The notes: generated by a model not told the origin, from the letters alone. Counted from the first letter of the stretch, positions 1 through 5,813 are shown. The stretch is 7,499 nt of DNA from Deltaproteobacteria bacterium (GCA_019309665.1 JAFDFV010000326.1:1-7499), one strand, 5' to 3'. A program made the numbers and translations.

Positions 1-51
1 TTATCAGTGGGCGAGTCTTGTATCATGTAATTTACCCGGATTTATTGAGAA

Positions 52-84
52 GTTACAGGTTTATTGGTAACCATGAACTGTTAC
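52..84. repeat. Degenerate inverted repeat resembling the 6162 palindrome
   Basis: GTTACAG (52-58) and CTGTTAC (78-84) form an imperfect inverted pair. The minus-strand reading begins GTAACAGTT, then GGTT, matching the left arm of the palindrome at 6162 at about 15 of 19 positions. It lies just past the SECIS-like hairpin of the selenoprotein gene, so it may be a worn copy of the same 7-base-unit repeat class. The rest of 1-51 shows nothing I can name. Confidence 0.3.
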
Positions 85-94
85 AATTTATCCT

Positions 95-113
95 TATCAG
101 CATCCAGCCGATA
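95..113 (-). promoter_or_regulatory. SECIS-like hairpin after the C-terminal UGA
   Basis: On the minus strand TATCGGC (113-107) pairs with GCTGATA (101-95), seven pairs including one G-U, around a five-base loop TGGAT. It begins 11 bases after the TGA at 126-124, and its loop lies 18-22 bases after it, the distance expected for a bacterial selenocysteine insertion element read by SelB. The hairpin lies beyond the real TAA, so it is not constrained by coding. Function is inferred from position and shape only. Confidence 0.55.
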
Positions 114-114
114 C

Positions 115-342
115 TTAGACCCCTCACGCATTACCATTAAATCCAATTATGACTTTACCTTTGTCCACAATAATAGGGACTTTGCGTCTCCCATCGGAAT
201 ATTTCAACATAGTATCAAGCTTGCCGGCATCAGACAGCACATCGATATATTCCACATCGTTACCGTTTTTTATATAGGCCTCACGGGCCGCTGTGGTAAA
301 AGGTCAGGTATTCTTTCCAAAAATCAATACTTTTTCTTCCAT
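115..342 (-). CDS. Glutaredoxin-like selenoprotein with two predicted selenocysteines (Uxx-star type)
   Basis: Reading the minus strand from ATG 342-340 gives 75 residues ending at TAA 117-115 if two in-frame TGA codons (306-304 and 126-124) are read as selenocysteine. The protein starts MEEKVLIFGKNT-U-PFTTAAREAY, the beta1 and active-site layout of glutaredoxins with Sec13 where the first Cys of CPxC/CPxT would be. It continues with EYIDV, the cis-proline motif KVPIIVDKGKVIIGF (residues 54-68), and ends N-A-U-G-V-stop. A selenocysteine three codons before the stop matches what I recall of the family called Uxx-star. The protein contains no cysteine. An AGGGAG ribosome site lies 8-10 bases before the ATG, and the glycosyltransferase stop is 37 bases upstream, so it may be last in that operon. 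The expected role is thiol/selenol redox chemistry in the cytoplasm; the substrate is unknown. Protein homology continues across the first TGA, which argues against a pseudogene. Standard gene callers would miss this gene. Confidence 0.82.
277..289 (-). promoter_or_regulatory. SECIS-like hairpin after the active-site UGA
   Basis: On the minus strand GGCC (289-286) pairs with GGCC (280-277) around the loop CGTGA. The stem starts 15 bases after the TGA at 306-304 and the loop sits at +19 to +23, the usual place for a bacterial SECIS, and contains GU. The stem is only four pairs and lies in coding sequence, so it could be chance. It is weaker evidence than the protein homology around the TGA. 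Confidence 0.4.
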
Positions 343-379
343 GACCAGTTCTCCCTTGAAACAACCTGAAATGTTAAGC

Positions 380-1705
380 TTAATAATCGCATTGCATGCA
401 TTCCATAAGAAGATTTTTAAGCTTCTTATGAAGAACTGAGTATGAAAAGCAAGTTTTGGCTATTTTATAGTTGTGATCAACCATTTTCTTCCGAAACTTT
501 TCATCTGCAAGAACTTTTTCAACCTGCATTATTGCCTTATCTGTTATATAACCATTAATTTCAATTACAGAAAATCCCTTTGGTTTAATATCCATTGCGT
601 AAATCGAATAAGCATTAACCATTATTGGTTTTCGGAAATATATTGCTTCAAGAAAAGCATTGCCAAAGCCTTCAAAATCTGAAGGATAGGTAACAAGATC
701 TGCATAAGGGTAAATGTCATTCAGGGTATATATTTTCTTTCCTGATTCTGTAAACCCTCTTTTTTCATTAATGATATCTGAAACAAAAACAGTATCAACG
801 CCCATCAGACAAGCATATTCTTTTACTCTGCATTCGTAATCATAGCCTTCATCACCTGAGGCATGTGAAATAACGAGTTTGGCTTTCTTTTTCAATCTGT
901 TGATAAGCTCTATTGCAAGCTCAATTCTTTTGCGCTTAACAACTCTGGTAGGCTGGAGAATAAATAACTGGTCGTCCTCGACTCCAAGGGCACTTCTCAC
1001 GTCAGATGCATAATCATCAATTGGTTCAGGCGGATTATCAAAGTCCATGACATTAGGGATGATGGTTGGAGAAATACCAGTTCTAAGACTTAACTGGTTA
1101 TTAGCAGAAGAGTTGATTACCACGTGCTGAATTTGCGGCAGATGAGGAGGAAAGGCCATATTAAGGTATTCCCATACAGCGTTTCTCATAAAAGCCTGTC
1201 GTTCCCAGAAGAAATCGTGATGATGGGCAATTGTTGGGATGTCGGTTTCAGATATTAACTCTGCAATGGCTACGCCAAGAGGAATATTGAGCGGTATTGT
1301 CAGGGAATTTTCAGCTACCAGAAGATCAATTTTGAACTGCCGGATGAAGTTATAAAGATGTTTCTTTAATCTCAGTCTGAGTTCATGGATTTTCTGTGTT
1401 ATATAGTCGCTTCGTTTTTTCAATCCAAAGCAGTTTTGATGGATTTCCCGTATGTTGGGATGCTTAAAGTGAGCTTCAGGAACTATGTATGAATGCTCCG
1501 GTGCACAATCGCACTCACCGGCAAAATAAAAACATGTAAATCCTTCTTTTTCAAAAAAGTGAGCCCATTTTGATGTTTCAAGGGAAACGCCGTCTGTCCC
1601 GGCAAGACGTGTTGCAATAAATCCAACATGTCGCGGTTTGTGAGGAGTAAATAAACGGCAAGAATTTTCTTTTTCAAATTTAATTTCATCATTTACTATA
1701 TTCAT
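380..1705 (-). CDS. Glycosyltransferase, GT4 (group 1) type, GT-B fold
   Basis: A 441-residue protein expected to transfer a sugar from a nucleotide-sugar donor in the cytoplasm; acceptor and product cannot be read from the sequence. The N-terminal half has a GT-B Rossmann start (HVGFIATRLAGTDGVSLE, about residues 27-44, with the flexible G-T-D-G-V loop) and an acceptor-side HHHD at 161-164. The C-terminal half has QPTRVVKRK (251-259), whose Arg and Lys match the donor-phosphate site of GT4 enzymes. It also has the E-x7-E motif in YPSDFEGFGNAFLEA (Glu345, Glu353). I chose ATG 1705-1703 because it lies five bases after the glycosylase stop with AGGA just upstream. A TTG at 1735 would extend it by 10 residues but has no better support. 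Likely translationally coupled to the gene before it. No signal peptide or membrane segment is seen. It could serve polysaccharide, glycolipid or compatible-solute synthesis. Confidence 0.85.
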   Translation of the reverse strand: MNIVNDEIKFEKENSCRLFTPHKPRHVGFIATRLAGTDGVSLETSKWAHFFEKEGFTCFYFAGECDCAPEHSYIVPEAHFKHPNIREIHQNCFGLKKRSDYITQKIHELRLRLKKHLYNFIRQFKIDLLVAENSLTIPLNIPLGVAIAELISETDIPTIAHHHDFFWERQAFMRNAVWEYLNMAFPPHLPQIQHVVINSSANNQLSLRTGISPTIIPNVMDFDNPPEPIDDYASDVRSALGVEDDQLFILQPTRVVKRKRIELAIELINRLKKKAKLVISHASGDEGYDYECRVKEYACLMGVDTVFVSDIINEKRGFTESGKKIYTLNDIYPYADLVTYPSDFEGFGNAFLEAIYFRKPIMVNAYSIYAMDIKPKGFSVIEINGYITDKAIMQVEKVLADEKFRKKMVDHNYKIAKTCFSYSVLHKKLKNLLMECMQCDY

Positions 1706-1710
1706 GTTAA

Positions 1711-2196
1711 TTATATTTCCTGATATCGAAAACAATCTACAGTATGATCATTTACCATTCCTGTTGCCTGCATAAAAGCATAGCATATTACCGGACCAAC
1801 AAATTTAAATCCTTTTTTTTTTAAATCAACGCTCATAGCCATTGATTCCTTTGTTTTTGAAGGAATTTCGTTTTGATTTTTCCATGCATTCTTTATTGGT
1901 TTGCCTTTAGTGAACTGCCGGATATATGTATCAAAACTTCCGAATTTTCTTTGAATGTTAAGGAATGCTCCGGCGTTTTGAATGGCGGCTTCTATCTTAA
2001 GTCTGTTTCGGATAATTCCTTTGTTGGATAAAAGCTTTTCTATTATAGCTGAATCAAATTTTGCAACCATTTCCGGGTCAAAATTATTAAAAGCTTTTCT
2101 GTAGTTGCGGCGCTTTTTTAAAATGGTCAGCCAGCTTAAACCTGCCTGCGCTCCTTCCAGTATAAGCAACTCGAACAACTTTCTATCATCATGCAA
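1711..2196 (-). CDS. tag: DNA-3-methyladenine glycosylase I, 5'-truncated (probable pseudogene)
   Basis: This encodes most of Tag, the base-excision enzyme that removes 3-methyladenine from alkylated DNA. Recognisable parts are LFELLILEGAQAGLSWLTILKKR near the start, NKGIIRNRLKI, KKKGFKFVGPVICYAFMQATGMVNDH and the C-terminal H-x3-C (His151, Cys155, zinc ligands in E. coli Tag). Homology continues upstream of the TTG at 2196 through YHDNEWGIP to 2226, where a TAA in frame (2229-2227) closes it. That stretch holds the counterparts of E. coli Tyr16 and His17, but there is no start codon before it. The first ~16 residues, including zinc ligand Cys4, are absent. The only in-frame start seen is TTG 2196, which loses the substrate and metal residues, so an active enzyme is doubtful. 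The 5' end overlaps the DRTGG gene in another frame, and the glycosyltransferase follows after five bases. Confidence 0.75.
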   Translation of the reverse strand: MHDDRKLFELLILEGAQAGLSWLTILKKRRNYRKAFNNFDPEMVAKFDSAIIEKLLSNKGIIRNRLKIEAAIQNAGAFLNIQRKFGSFDTYIRQFTKGKPIKNAWKNQNEIPSKTKESMAMSVDLKKKGFKFVGPVICYAFMQATGMVNDHTVDCFRYQEI

Positions 2197-2546
2197 AGGA
2201 ATTCCCCATTCATTATCATGGTACTTTTATAAAGACGCCCGCTTGCTTCAAACATAGAGTAACTTGTGAGTAAAATGGGCATATCATAGGAACTTGCAAG
2301 CTCTATAATGTTTTCATTTGGTTTCTTTCCTCTTACAAAAACAACTGCAACAATTCCGGCAACTTTAGCTGTCTGTATAACCTGCTCTGTGGTTATGCCG
2401 GTAAGCAAAACCGAGCCTTCCGCCAGTGAGGACAAAATATCATCCATCAGATCCGATCCTCCACCAGCTACTATTGTTTTATCGAGCTGATCATCTCCAA
2501 CAAGCACAGTCGCCTTTAATATATTTCTAATTTCAGATATTTTCAT
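2136..2546 (-). CDS. DRTGG-domain protein with an out-of-frame foreign tail
   Basis: Residues 1-106 match the small stand-alone DRTGG-domain proteins of anaerobes: MKISEIRNILKATVLVG, GGGSDLMDDILSSL (28-41), EGSVLLTGITTEQVI (43-57), VAVVFVRGKKP (67-77) and SMFEASGRLY (97-106). The domain is also found in some phosphotransacetylases; its ligand is not established and the family is generally thought regulatory. Family members normally end soon after GRLY. Here residues 110-136 (from MIMNGEF onward) are the Tag gene read in the wrong frame, so the native 3' end and stop are missing. The junction lies near 2220-2226. The ATG at 2546 has no clear ribosome site. The gene is probably first in the minus-strand group, with an upstream gap filled by heptamer repeats. 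The domain itself may still fold. Confidence 0.75.
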   Translation of the reverse strand: MKISEIRNILKATVLVGDDQLDKTIVAGGGSDLMDDILSSLAEGSVLLTGITTEQVIQTAKVAGIVAVVFVRGKKPNENIIELASSYDMPILLTSYSMFEASGRLYKSTMIMNGEFLCMMIESCSSCLYWKERRQV

Positions 2547-2580
2547 ATGAAATATTAGTTCGTATTTAATATGACCTAAA

Positions 2581-2733
2581 TTGAGCCATTAGCTGTTAGC
2601 CATTAGCGTTTAGCTTTGAAAAATCAAGATATTACATTAATTAGAAATTACACCCAATGGGTGAAAGTTTGTAATAGCAAAACATTGTGTAATCATTAAA
2701 CTAATTGCTAACCGCTAAAGGCTAAACGCTCAA
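2581..2733. repeat. Inverted array of 7-base TTAGCNN units
   Basis: TTAGC starts at 2589, 2596, 2603 and 2610, exactly seven bases apart. The complementary GCTAA starts at 2707, 2714 and 2721, with variants at 2700 (ACTAA) and 2728 (GCTCAA). The two arms can fold onto each other, with TTGAGC (2581-2586) facing GCTCAA (2728-2733). The central ~80 bases are AT-rich and hold a small hairpin CACCC-AAT-GGGTG (2651-2663). No coding function is visible. The array lies upstream of the DRTGG gene. Confidence 0.85.
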
Positions 2734-2746
2734 CTTAGGTATGAAT

Positions 2747-2818
2747 GGAAATTGGAAATTTGGCCTTCATGCTTTTGTACTGTTCTTCCCAATTTCTAAT
2801 TTCCAATTTCAAGTTTCA
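2747..2818. repeat. Inverted array of 7-base AATTTCN / GGAAATT units
   Basis: GGAAATT occurs at 2747 and 2754. The complementary units AATTTCT, AATTTCC, AATTTCA and AGTTTCA follow each other without gaps from 2791 to 2818. The period is again seven bases, and the arms are inverted relative to each other with a loop of about 30 bases. A 4-bp hairpin CCGT-GA-ACGG follows at 2821-2830. Apparent reading frames here are low-complexity products of the repeat. Confidence 0.8.
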
Positions 2819-2882
2819 AGCCGTGAACGGCTACTAATATTTCATAATAGTTGCAAGCTGTCAACGATATCGTCAGGCAGAT

Positions 2883-3059
2883 TCCGAAATCCGAAATCCG
2901 AAATCCGAAACTCGAAACTCGAAACAATATCTAATTTCGAATATCAAATGACCAAAACATGTCAGACACTTATGCAATATTTATGGCGCTCCACCATGTT
3001 TGAAATTTTGAATTTTGGTCATTCGTATTTGTTTCGGATTTCGAGCTTCGAGCTTCGAA
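2883..3059. repeat. Long inverted array of TCCGAAA / CTCGAAA heptamers
   Basis: Nine consecutive 7-base units run from 2883 to 2945: TCCGAAA four times, CTCGAAA twice, then degenerate CAATATC, TAATTTC and GAATATC. The right arm at 3032-3059 has TTTCGGA, TTTCGAG, CTTCGAG and CTTCGAA, the complementary units. Inner parts also pair: ATGACCAAAA (2948-2957) with TTTTGGTCAT (3014-3023). The whole could form a large cruciform or RNA hairpin. The remainder of the gap, 3060-3155, holds only a short GCCC-TGTC-GGGC hairpin (3126-3137). Confidence 0.85.
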
Positions 3060-3155
3060 TTTATTGAAAATTGAATAAGTAAGCAATTTTTGTGAATTCA
3101 GGTGGTTATCAGCATAAATGACGTAGCCCTGTCGGGCAGATATGATCTTGGATGC

Positions 3156-3184
3156 TTGACTGAAAAACAATGTTGGATTATATA
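3156..3184 (+). promoter_or_regulatory. Sigma70-type promoter for the nucleoside phosphorylase gene
   Basis: TTGACT (3156-3161) and TATATA (3179-3184) are separated by exactly 17 bases, close to the housekeeping consensus. The start codon at 3265 lies about 80 bases downstream, leaving a leader of roughly 70 bases in which I see no riboswitch-like fold. It could drive the whole plus-strand salvage group. This is a sequence match only. Confidence 0.6.
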
Positions 3185-3264
3185 GGGCAGGATTGGGGAG
3201 CAGGGAACATTGTTCGAAATTCTGCGGTTCAAAACAAATGGAGATTCGGGTTGGGAGAATTGGC

Positions 3265-4092
3265 ATGAAAAGTTATAAGCTCAGGGCAGTTGAGACGGCA
3301 GAATACTTGAAAGCTCACATTAACAAGTCCCCTGAAATAGGCATTCTCACAGGGACAGGCCTTGGCAATAGTTTGGGCTCAATAGATATTGATGTATCAT
3401 TCAATTACAAGGATATCCCTAATTTCCCTGTTTCGACAGTTCAGGCACATTTGGGGAAGCTTCTTTTTGGCGGCTTGAATGGAAAACCTGTTATTGCCAT
3501 GCAGGGCCGGTTTCATCTTTATGAGGGCTACTCGCCGGCAGATGTTACTTTTCCAATAAGAGTTATGCAGGAGCTTGGTGTTAAGATCTTAATTCTTTCC
3601 AATGCAGCCGGAGGACTTAACCCTGACTTTAAAGTCGGGGACATAATGATTATCAAAGATCATATTAATCTTACTGGCTCAAATCCTCTTATCGGGCACA
3701 ATGAAGACAGTTGGGGTATTAGATTCCCCGACATGAGCAGAGCATATGATGAAAAGCTTGCTTTGCTTGCGGAAGATGCCGGGGCCAAGGCAGGTATAAG
3801 AATACAAAAAGGTGTATATGCAGGCTTAAAGGGGCCGTCTCTTGAAACTCCGGCAGAAGTGCGTTTTTTAAAGACAGTAGGTGCGGAAGCTGTTGGTTTC
3901 TCAACAGTTCAGGAGGTCATTTCGGCCGTGCATGGAGGAATGAGGGTGCTATGCCTGTCGACAATTACCAACATTAATGATCCTGACGAGCCAGTTCCTG
4001 CAACGATTGAAGAAATTATCAGCGTGGCGGAGAAAGCTGCTCCCAGGCTTGAAACGATAATTAATGATGTTGCAGGCAGGATAACCTTTTAA
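3265..4092 (+). CDS. Purine nucleoside phosphorylase family enzyme, possibly 5'-methylthioinosine phosphorylase
   Basis: A 275-residue enzyme of the trimeric PNP/MTAP family, which splits a purine nucleoside with phosphate into base and ribose-1-phosphate. Visible motifs are GTGLG (30-34, phosphate loop), GRFHLYEG (81-88), SNAAGGLNPDFKVGDIMII (112-130), GPSLETPAE (190-198, Glu194 for the purine), GFSTVQEV (211-218) and TN (235-236). Asn236 matches human Asn243, which favours 6-oxopurines (inosine, guanosine); MTA phosphorylases have Asp there. Compared with human PNP, Ser33 is Thr31, Phe200 is Leu193 and Met219 is Phe212. I chose ATG 3265 because GGGAG (3253-3257) lies seven bases upstream and the family N-terminus begins about there; an upstream TTG would add 24 unlike residues. 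With MtaD and MtnA downstream, the likely substrate is 5'-methylthioinosine or 5'-deoxyinosine, but plain inosine/guanosine cannot be excluded. Confidence 0.88.
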   Translation: MKSYKLRAVETAEYLKAHINKSPEIGILTGTGLGNSLGSIDIDVSFNYKDIPNFPVSTVQAHLGKLLFGGLNGKPVIAMQGRFHLYEGYSPADVTFPIRVMQELGVKILILSNAAGGLNPDFKVGDIMIIKDHINLTGSNPLIGHNEDSWGIRFPDMSRAYDEKLALLAEDAGAKAGIRIQKGVYAGLKGPSLETPAEVRFLKTVGAEAVGFSTVQEVISAVHGGMRVLCLSTITNINDPDEPVPATIEEIISVAEKAAPRLETIINDVAGRITF

Positions 4093-4288
4093 AAGTGCCT
4101 AAATTAGAAAAGACAGTGCCTAAAGTGCCTAAAGTTAAGGAATTCTGCTATTTTATATATGTTCCTTCAGTCGTCAATGTGCAAAGGAGGAATAACGCCT
4201 GCAACTCTGGATTATCAATTAGCACGCCGAAGGCGTACCACAACTTTAGGCACTTTAGCTCACTTTAATATACTTTAGGCACTTTAAA
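4092..4288. repeat. Inverted array of 9-base AAAGTGCCT units
   Basis: The left arm has AAAGTGCCT at 4092-4100, ACAGTGCCT at 4113-4121 and AAAGTGCCT at 4122-4130, followed by AAAGTTAAG. The right arm has AGGCACTTT at 4248-4256 and 4277-4285 with variants between. The period is nine bases and the arms are complementary. The first unit begins at the last base of the phosphorylase stop. The ~110-base centre holds an AAGGAGG (4184-4190) with no usable start codon behind it and a hairpin ACGCC-GAA-GGCGT (4224-4236). The gap 4093-4330 has no gene. Confidence 0.8.
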
Positions 4289-4330
4289 TACAAGACACTC
4301 ATGGCCGCACCGAAGGGGCGTTAACTTGCT

Positions 4331-5605
4331 ATGAATTCATCTGATATATTGATTTTAAATGGAACATTGCTGACCATGGATTCAGGGGGCACGCAGTTCA
4401 AAAACGGTGCTGTTGCCATAGAAGGTGAAAAAATTGTTGCTTTAGGGTTTGCTGATGATTTTTTATCATGGAATGCATCACGTATTATAGATGCCCGTGG
4501 AGGTATAATTATGCCAGGGCTTGTTAATGCTCATACTCATGCAGCAATGACATGTTTCAGGGGCCTTGCAGATGATCTTCCATTGATGACCTGAGTTTAT
4601 TGTGGAACTCTTCTTGCCTGTGCTGAGATGATAAGTTCCGGGACCACCTGTTTTTGTGATATGTATCTTTTTGAAGATGCTGTAGCCTGTGCGGCAAAAC
4701 ATGCCGGGATGCGGGCGGTGGTGGGCGAAGTACTATACGACTTTCCTTCTCCTAATTATGGCCCAATTGAGAATGGCTTTGCATATACGGAAATGCTTAT
4801 TGAAAAGTGGAAAAATGATTCTCTGATAACTATTGCTGTTGAGCCTCATTCTCCTTACCTTTGTTCGCGGGATCTTCTTAAAAGAGCTTCTTTTCTTGCG
4901 AAAAAGAATAATATTCCGCTCGTTATTCATGTCTCGGAAACTGAATACGAAGTCCAAACAAGCAAAGAAAAACATGGCGTTACACCCGTCGGATTTCTTG
5001 CGGATCTTGATGTGTTGTCGCCGAATCTTCTTGCCTGTCATTGTGTTATGCTGACAGATGAAGATATTTCTCTTTTGCAGCGTTTTGATGTTAAAGTTTC
5101 CCATAATCCTGAAAGCAATATGAAACTTGCATCAGGCATTGCTCCGATACCAGAGCTTTTAAAAGCAGGCGTTTGTGTCGGGCTGGGAACAGATGGATGC
5201 GCAAGCAATAATGATCTGGATATCTTCCTGGAGATGGATACCGCAGCCAAGCTGCACAAGGTAAACACTTTTGACCCGACTGTTATGGATGCATATACCG
5301 TGCTTAAAATGTGCACTATTGACGGGGCAAGGTCACTTGGGCTTGATGATATAATCGGCTCTCTTGAGCCAGGGAAAAGGGCGGATATTATAATTATTGA
5401 TACCTACAAGCCCCACCTCACGCCGATGTATAACCCTATTTCTCATCTTGTTTATGCAGTAAAAGGGAGCGATGTTGCAACCTCTATTATAAACGGGAAA
5501 ATAGTCATGGAAGACGGCAGGCTTTTAACTTTGAAACTCGAAGATATAATTGAGGAGATTAAGATTATTGCAGATGAAATAAGAGGCCCTAAACCTGAGC
5601 TATGA
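4331..5605 (+). pseudogene. mtaD: MtaD-type amidohydrolase (MTA/SAH/5'-deoxyadenosine deaminase), interrupted
   Basis: The frame encodes an amidohydrolase that turns 5'-methylthioadenosine, S-adenosylhomocysteine or 5'-deoxyadenosine into the inosine form with release of ammonia. Metal and catalytic residues are all present: NAHTHAAM (His68, His70), LVIHVSETE (His200, Glu203), ACHCVML (His237), SHNPESNMKLASGIAP and LGTDGCASNND (Asp288). The same frame is broken by TGA at 4592-4594, right after RGLADDLPLMT. Family members have Trp here followed by about 16 residues of a helix before the segment seen next (VYCGTLLACAEM). So the TGA appears to be the scar of a ~48-base in-frame deletion. Total length is 424 codons against about 440 expected. 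Reinitiation at ATG 4628 would give a protein lacking the HxH zinc ligands. No good ribosome site precedes 4331. Neighbours are the matching phosphorylase and isomerase. Either a recent pseudogene or an assembly error. Confidence 0.8.
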
Positions 5606-5638
5606 GTTTTGATCTTCCGAGGTATATAAGGAAGGCTA

Positions 5639-5794
5639 CCGACTTAAGTCGGGGCATTCTGTAATTTTAATAAATTAATGTAGGGTGCATAGAATGCACC
5701 CTACATGGATATGTTATGTCAATTTTGGACAATTGATGTTTTATGATAATCAAGAACAAAAAGTTCGAAAGTGTCTCGTCTTAAGTTGGTAGCT
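5639..5794. repeat. CTTAAG palindrome with a diverged inverted copy
   Basis: CCGACTTAAGTCGG at 5639-5652 is a perfect 14-base palindrome. Read on the minus strand, 5634-5648 gives CTTAAGTCGGTAGCC, and 5780-5794 on the plus strand reads CTTAAGTTGGTAGCT, 13 of 15 identical. The two copies therefore bracket the gap before the Mth938 gene in opposite orientation, and the right one ends just before its ribosome site. Origin unknown. Confidence 0.45.
5678..5706. repeat. Perfect 13-bp hairpin palindrome (REP-like)
   Basis: ATGTAGGGTGCAT (5678-5690) and ATGCACCCTACAT (5694-5706) are exact reverse complements around AGA. No T-run follows on either side, so it is not a standard intrinsic terminator. 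The TAGGGTGCAT core resembles dispersed intergenic palindromes I know from many unrelated bacteria. A second small inverted repeat, TCAATT-6-AATTGA, follows at 5719-5736. It could stabilise mRNA ends or be a mobile-repeat remnant. Confidence 0.7.
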
Positions 5795-5813
5795 ATAAGG
5801 AGGAAATGATGTC

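Noticed and set aside
1..26. Possible start of a further minus-strand gene (ATG 26-24, open to the window edge)
   Set aside because: Only eight codons are visible, with no ribosome site before them; cannot be supported.
64..369. Plus-strand open frame of 101 residues
   Set aside because: It is the antisense of the selenoprotein gene and has no recognisable domain or ribosome site. The minus-strand reading gives clear glutaredoxin-like homology once TGA is read as Sec.
404..430. 9-bp hairpin CATAAGAAG / CTTCTTATG as a terminator
   Set aside because: It lies within the last codons of the glycosyltransferase, before its stop, and the expected gene order continues past it; probably chance in AT-rich coding sequence.
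2589..3059. CRISPR array
   Set aside because: Units are only seven bases, contiguous or degenerate, with no 25-40 base direct repeats and no spacers of even length; no cas genes.
2741..3067. Plus-strand open frame of 108 residues through the heptamer arrays
   Set aside because: The translation is low-complexity (repeated SEIRNSKLE-like and FELRI-like text) that simply reflects 7-base repeats; no protein family.
2970..3266. Minus-strand open frame of 98 residues
   Set aside because: It crosses the right arm of the repeat and the promoter region, and has no motif or ribosome site.
4179..4270. Small gene behind the AAGGAGG at 4184-4190
   Set aside because: No ATG, GTG or TTG at a suitable distance after it, and the GTG frame starting before it runs straight into the repeat arm; no recognisable product.
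4592..4639. TGA in mtaD as selenocysteine, with GGAACT (4604-4609) and AGTTCC (4634-4639) as a SECIS stem
   Set aside because: The 24-base loop is too large for a usual bacterial SECIS, MtaD proteins have Trp rather than Cys at this place, and a ~16-residue gap follows. A deletion explains all of this. Kept as a minor alternative because the organism probably decodes Sec.
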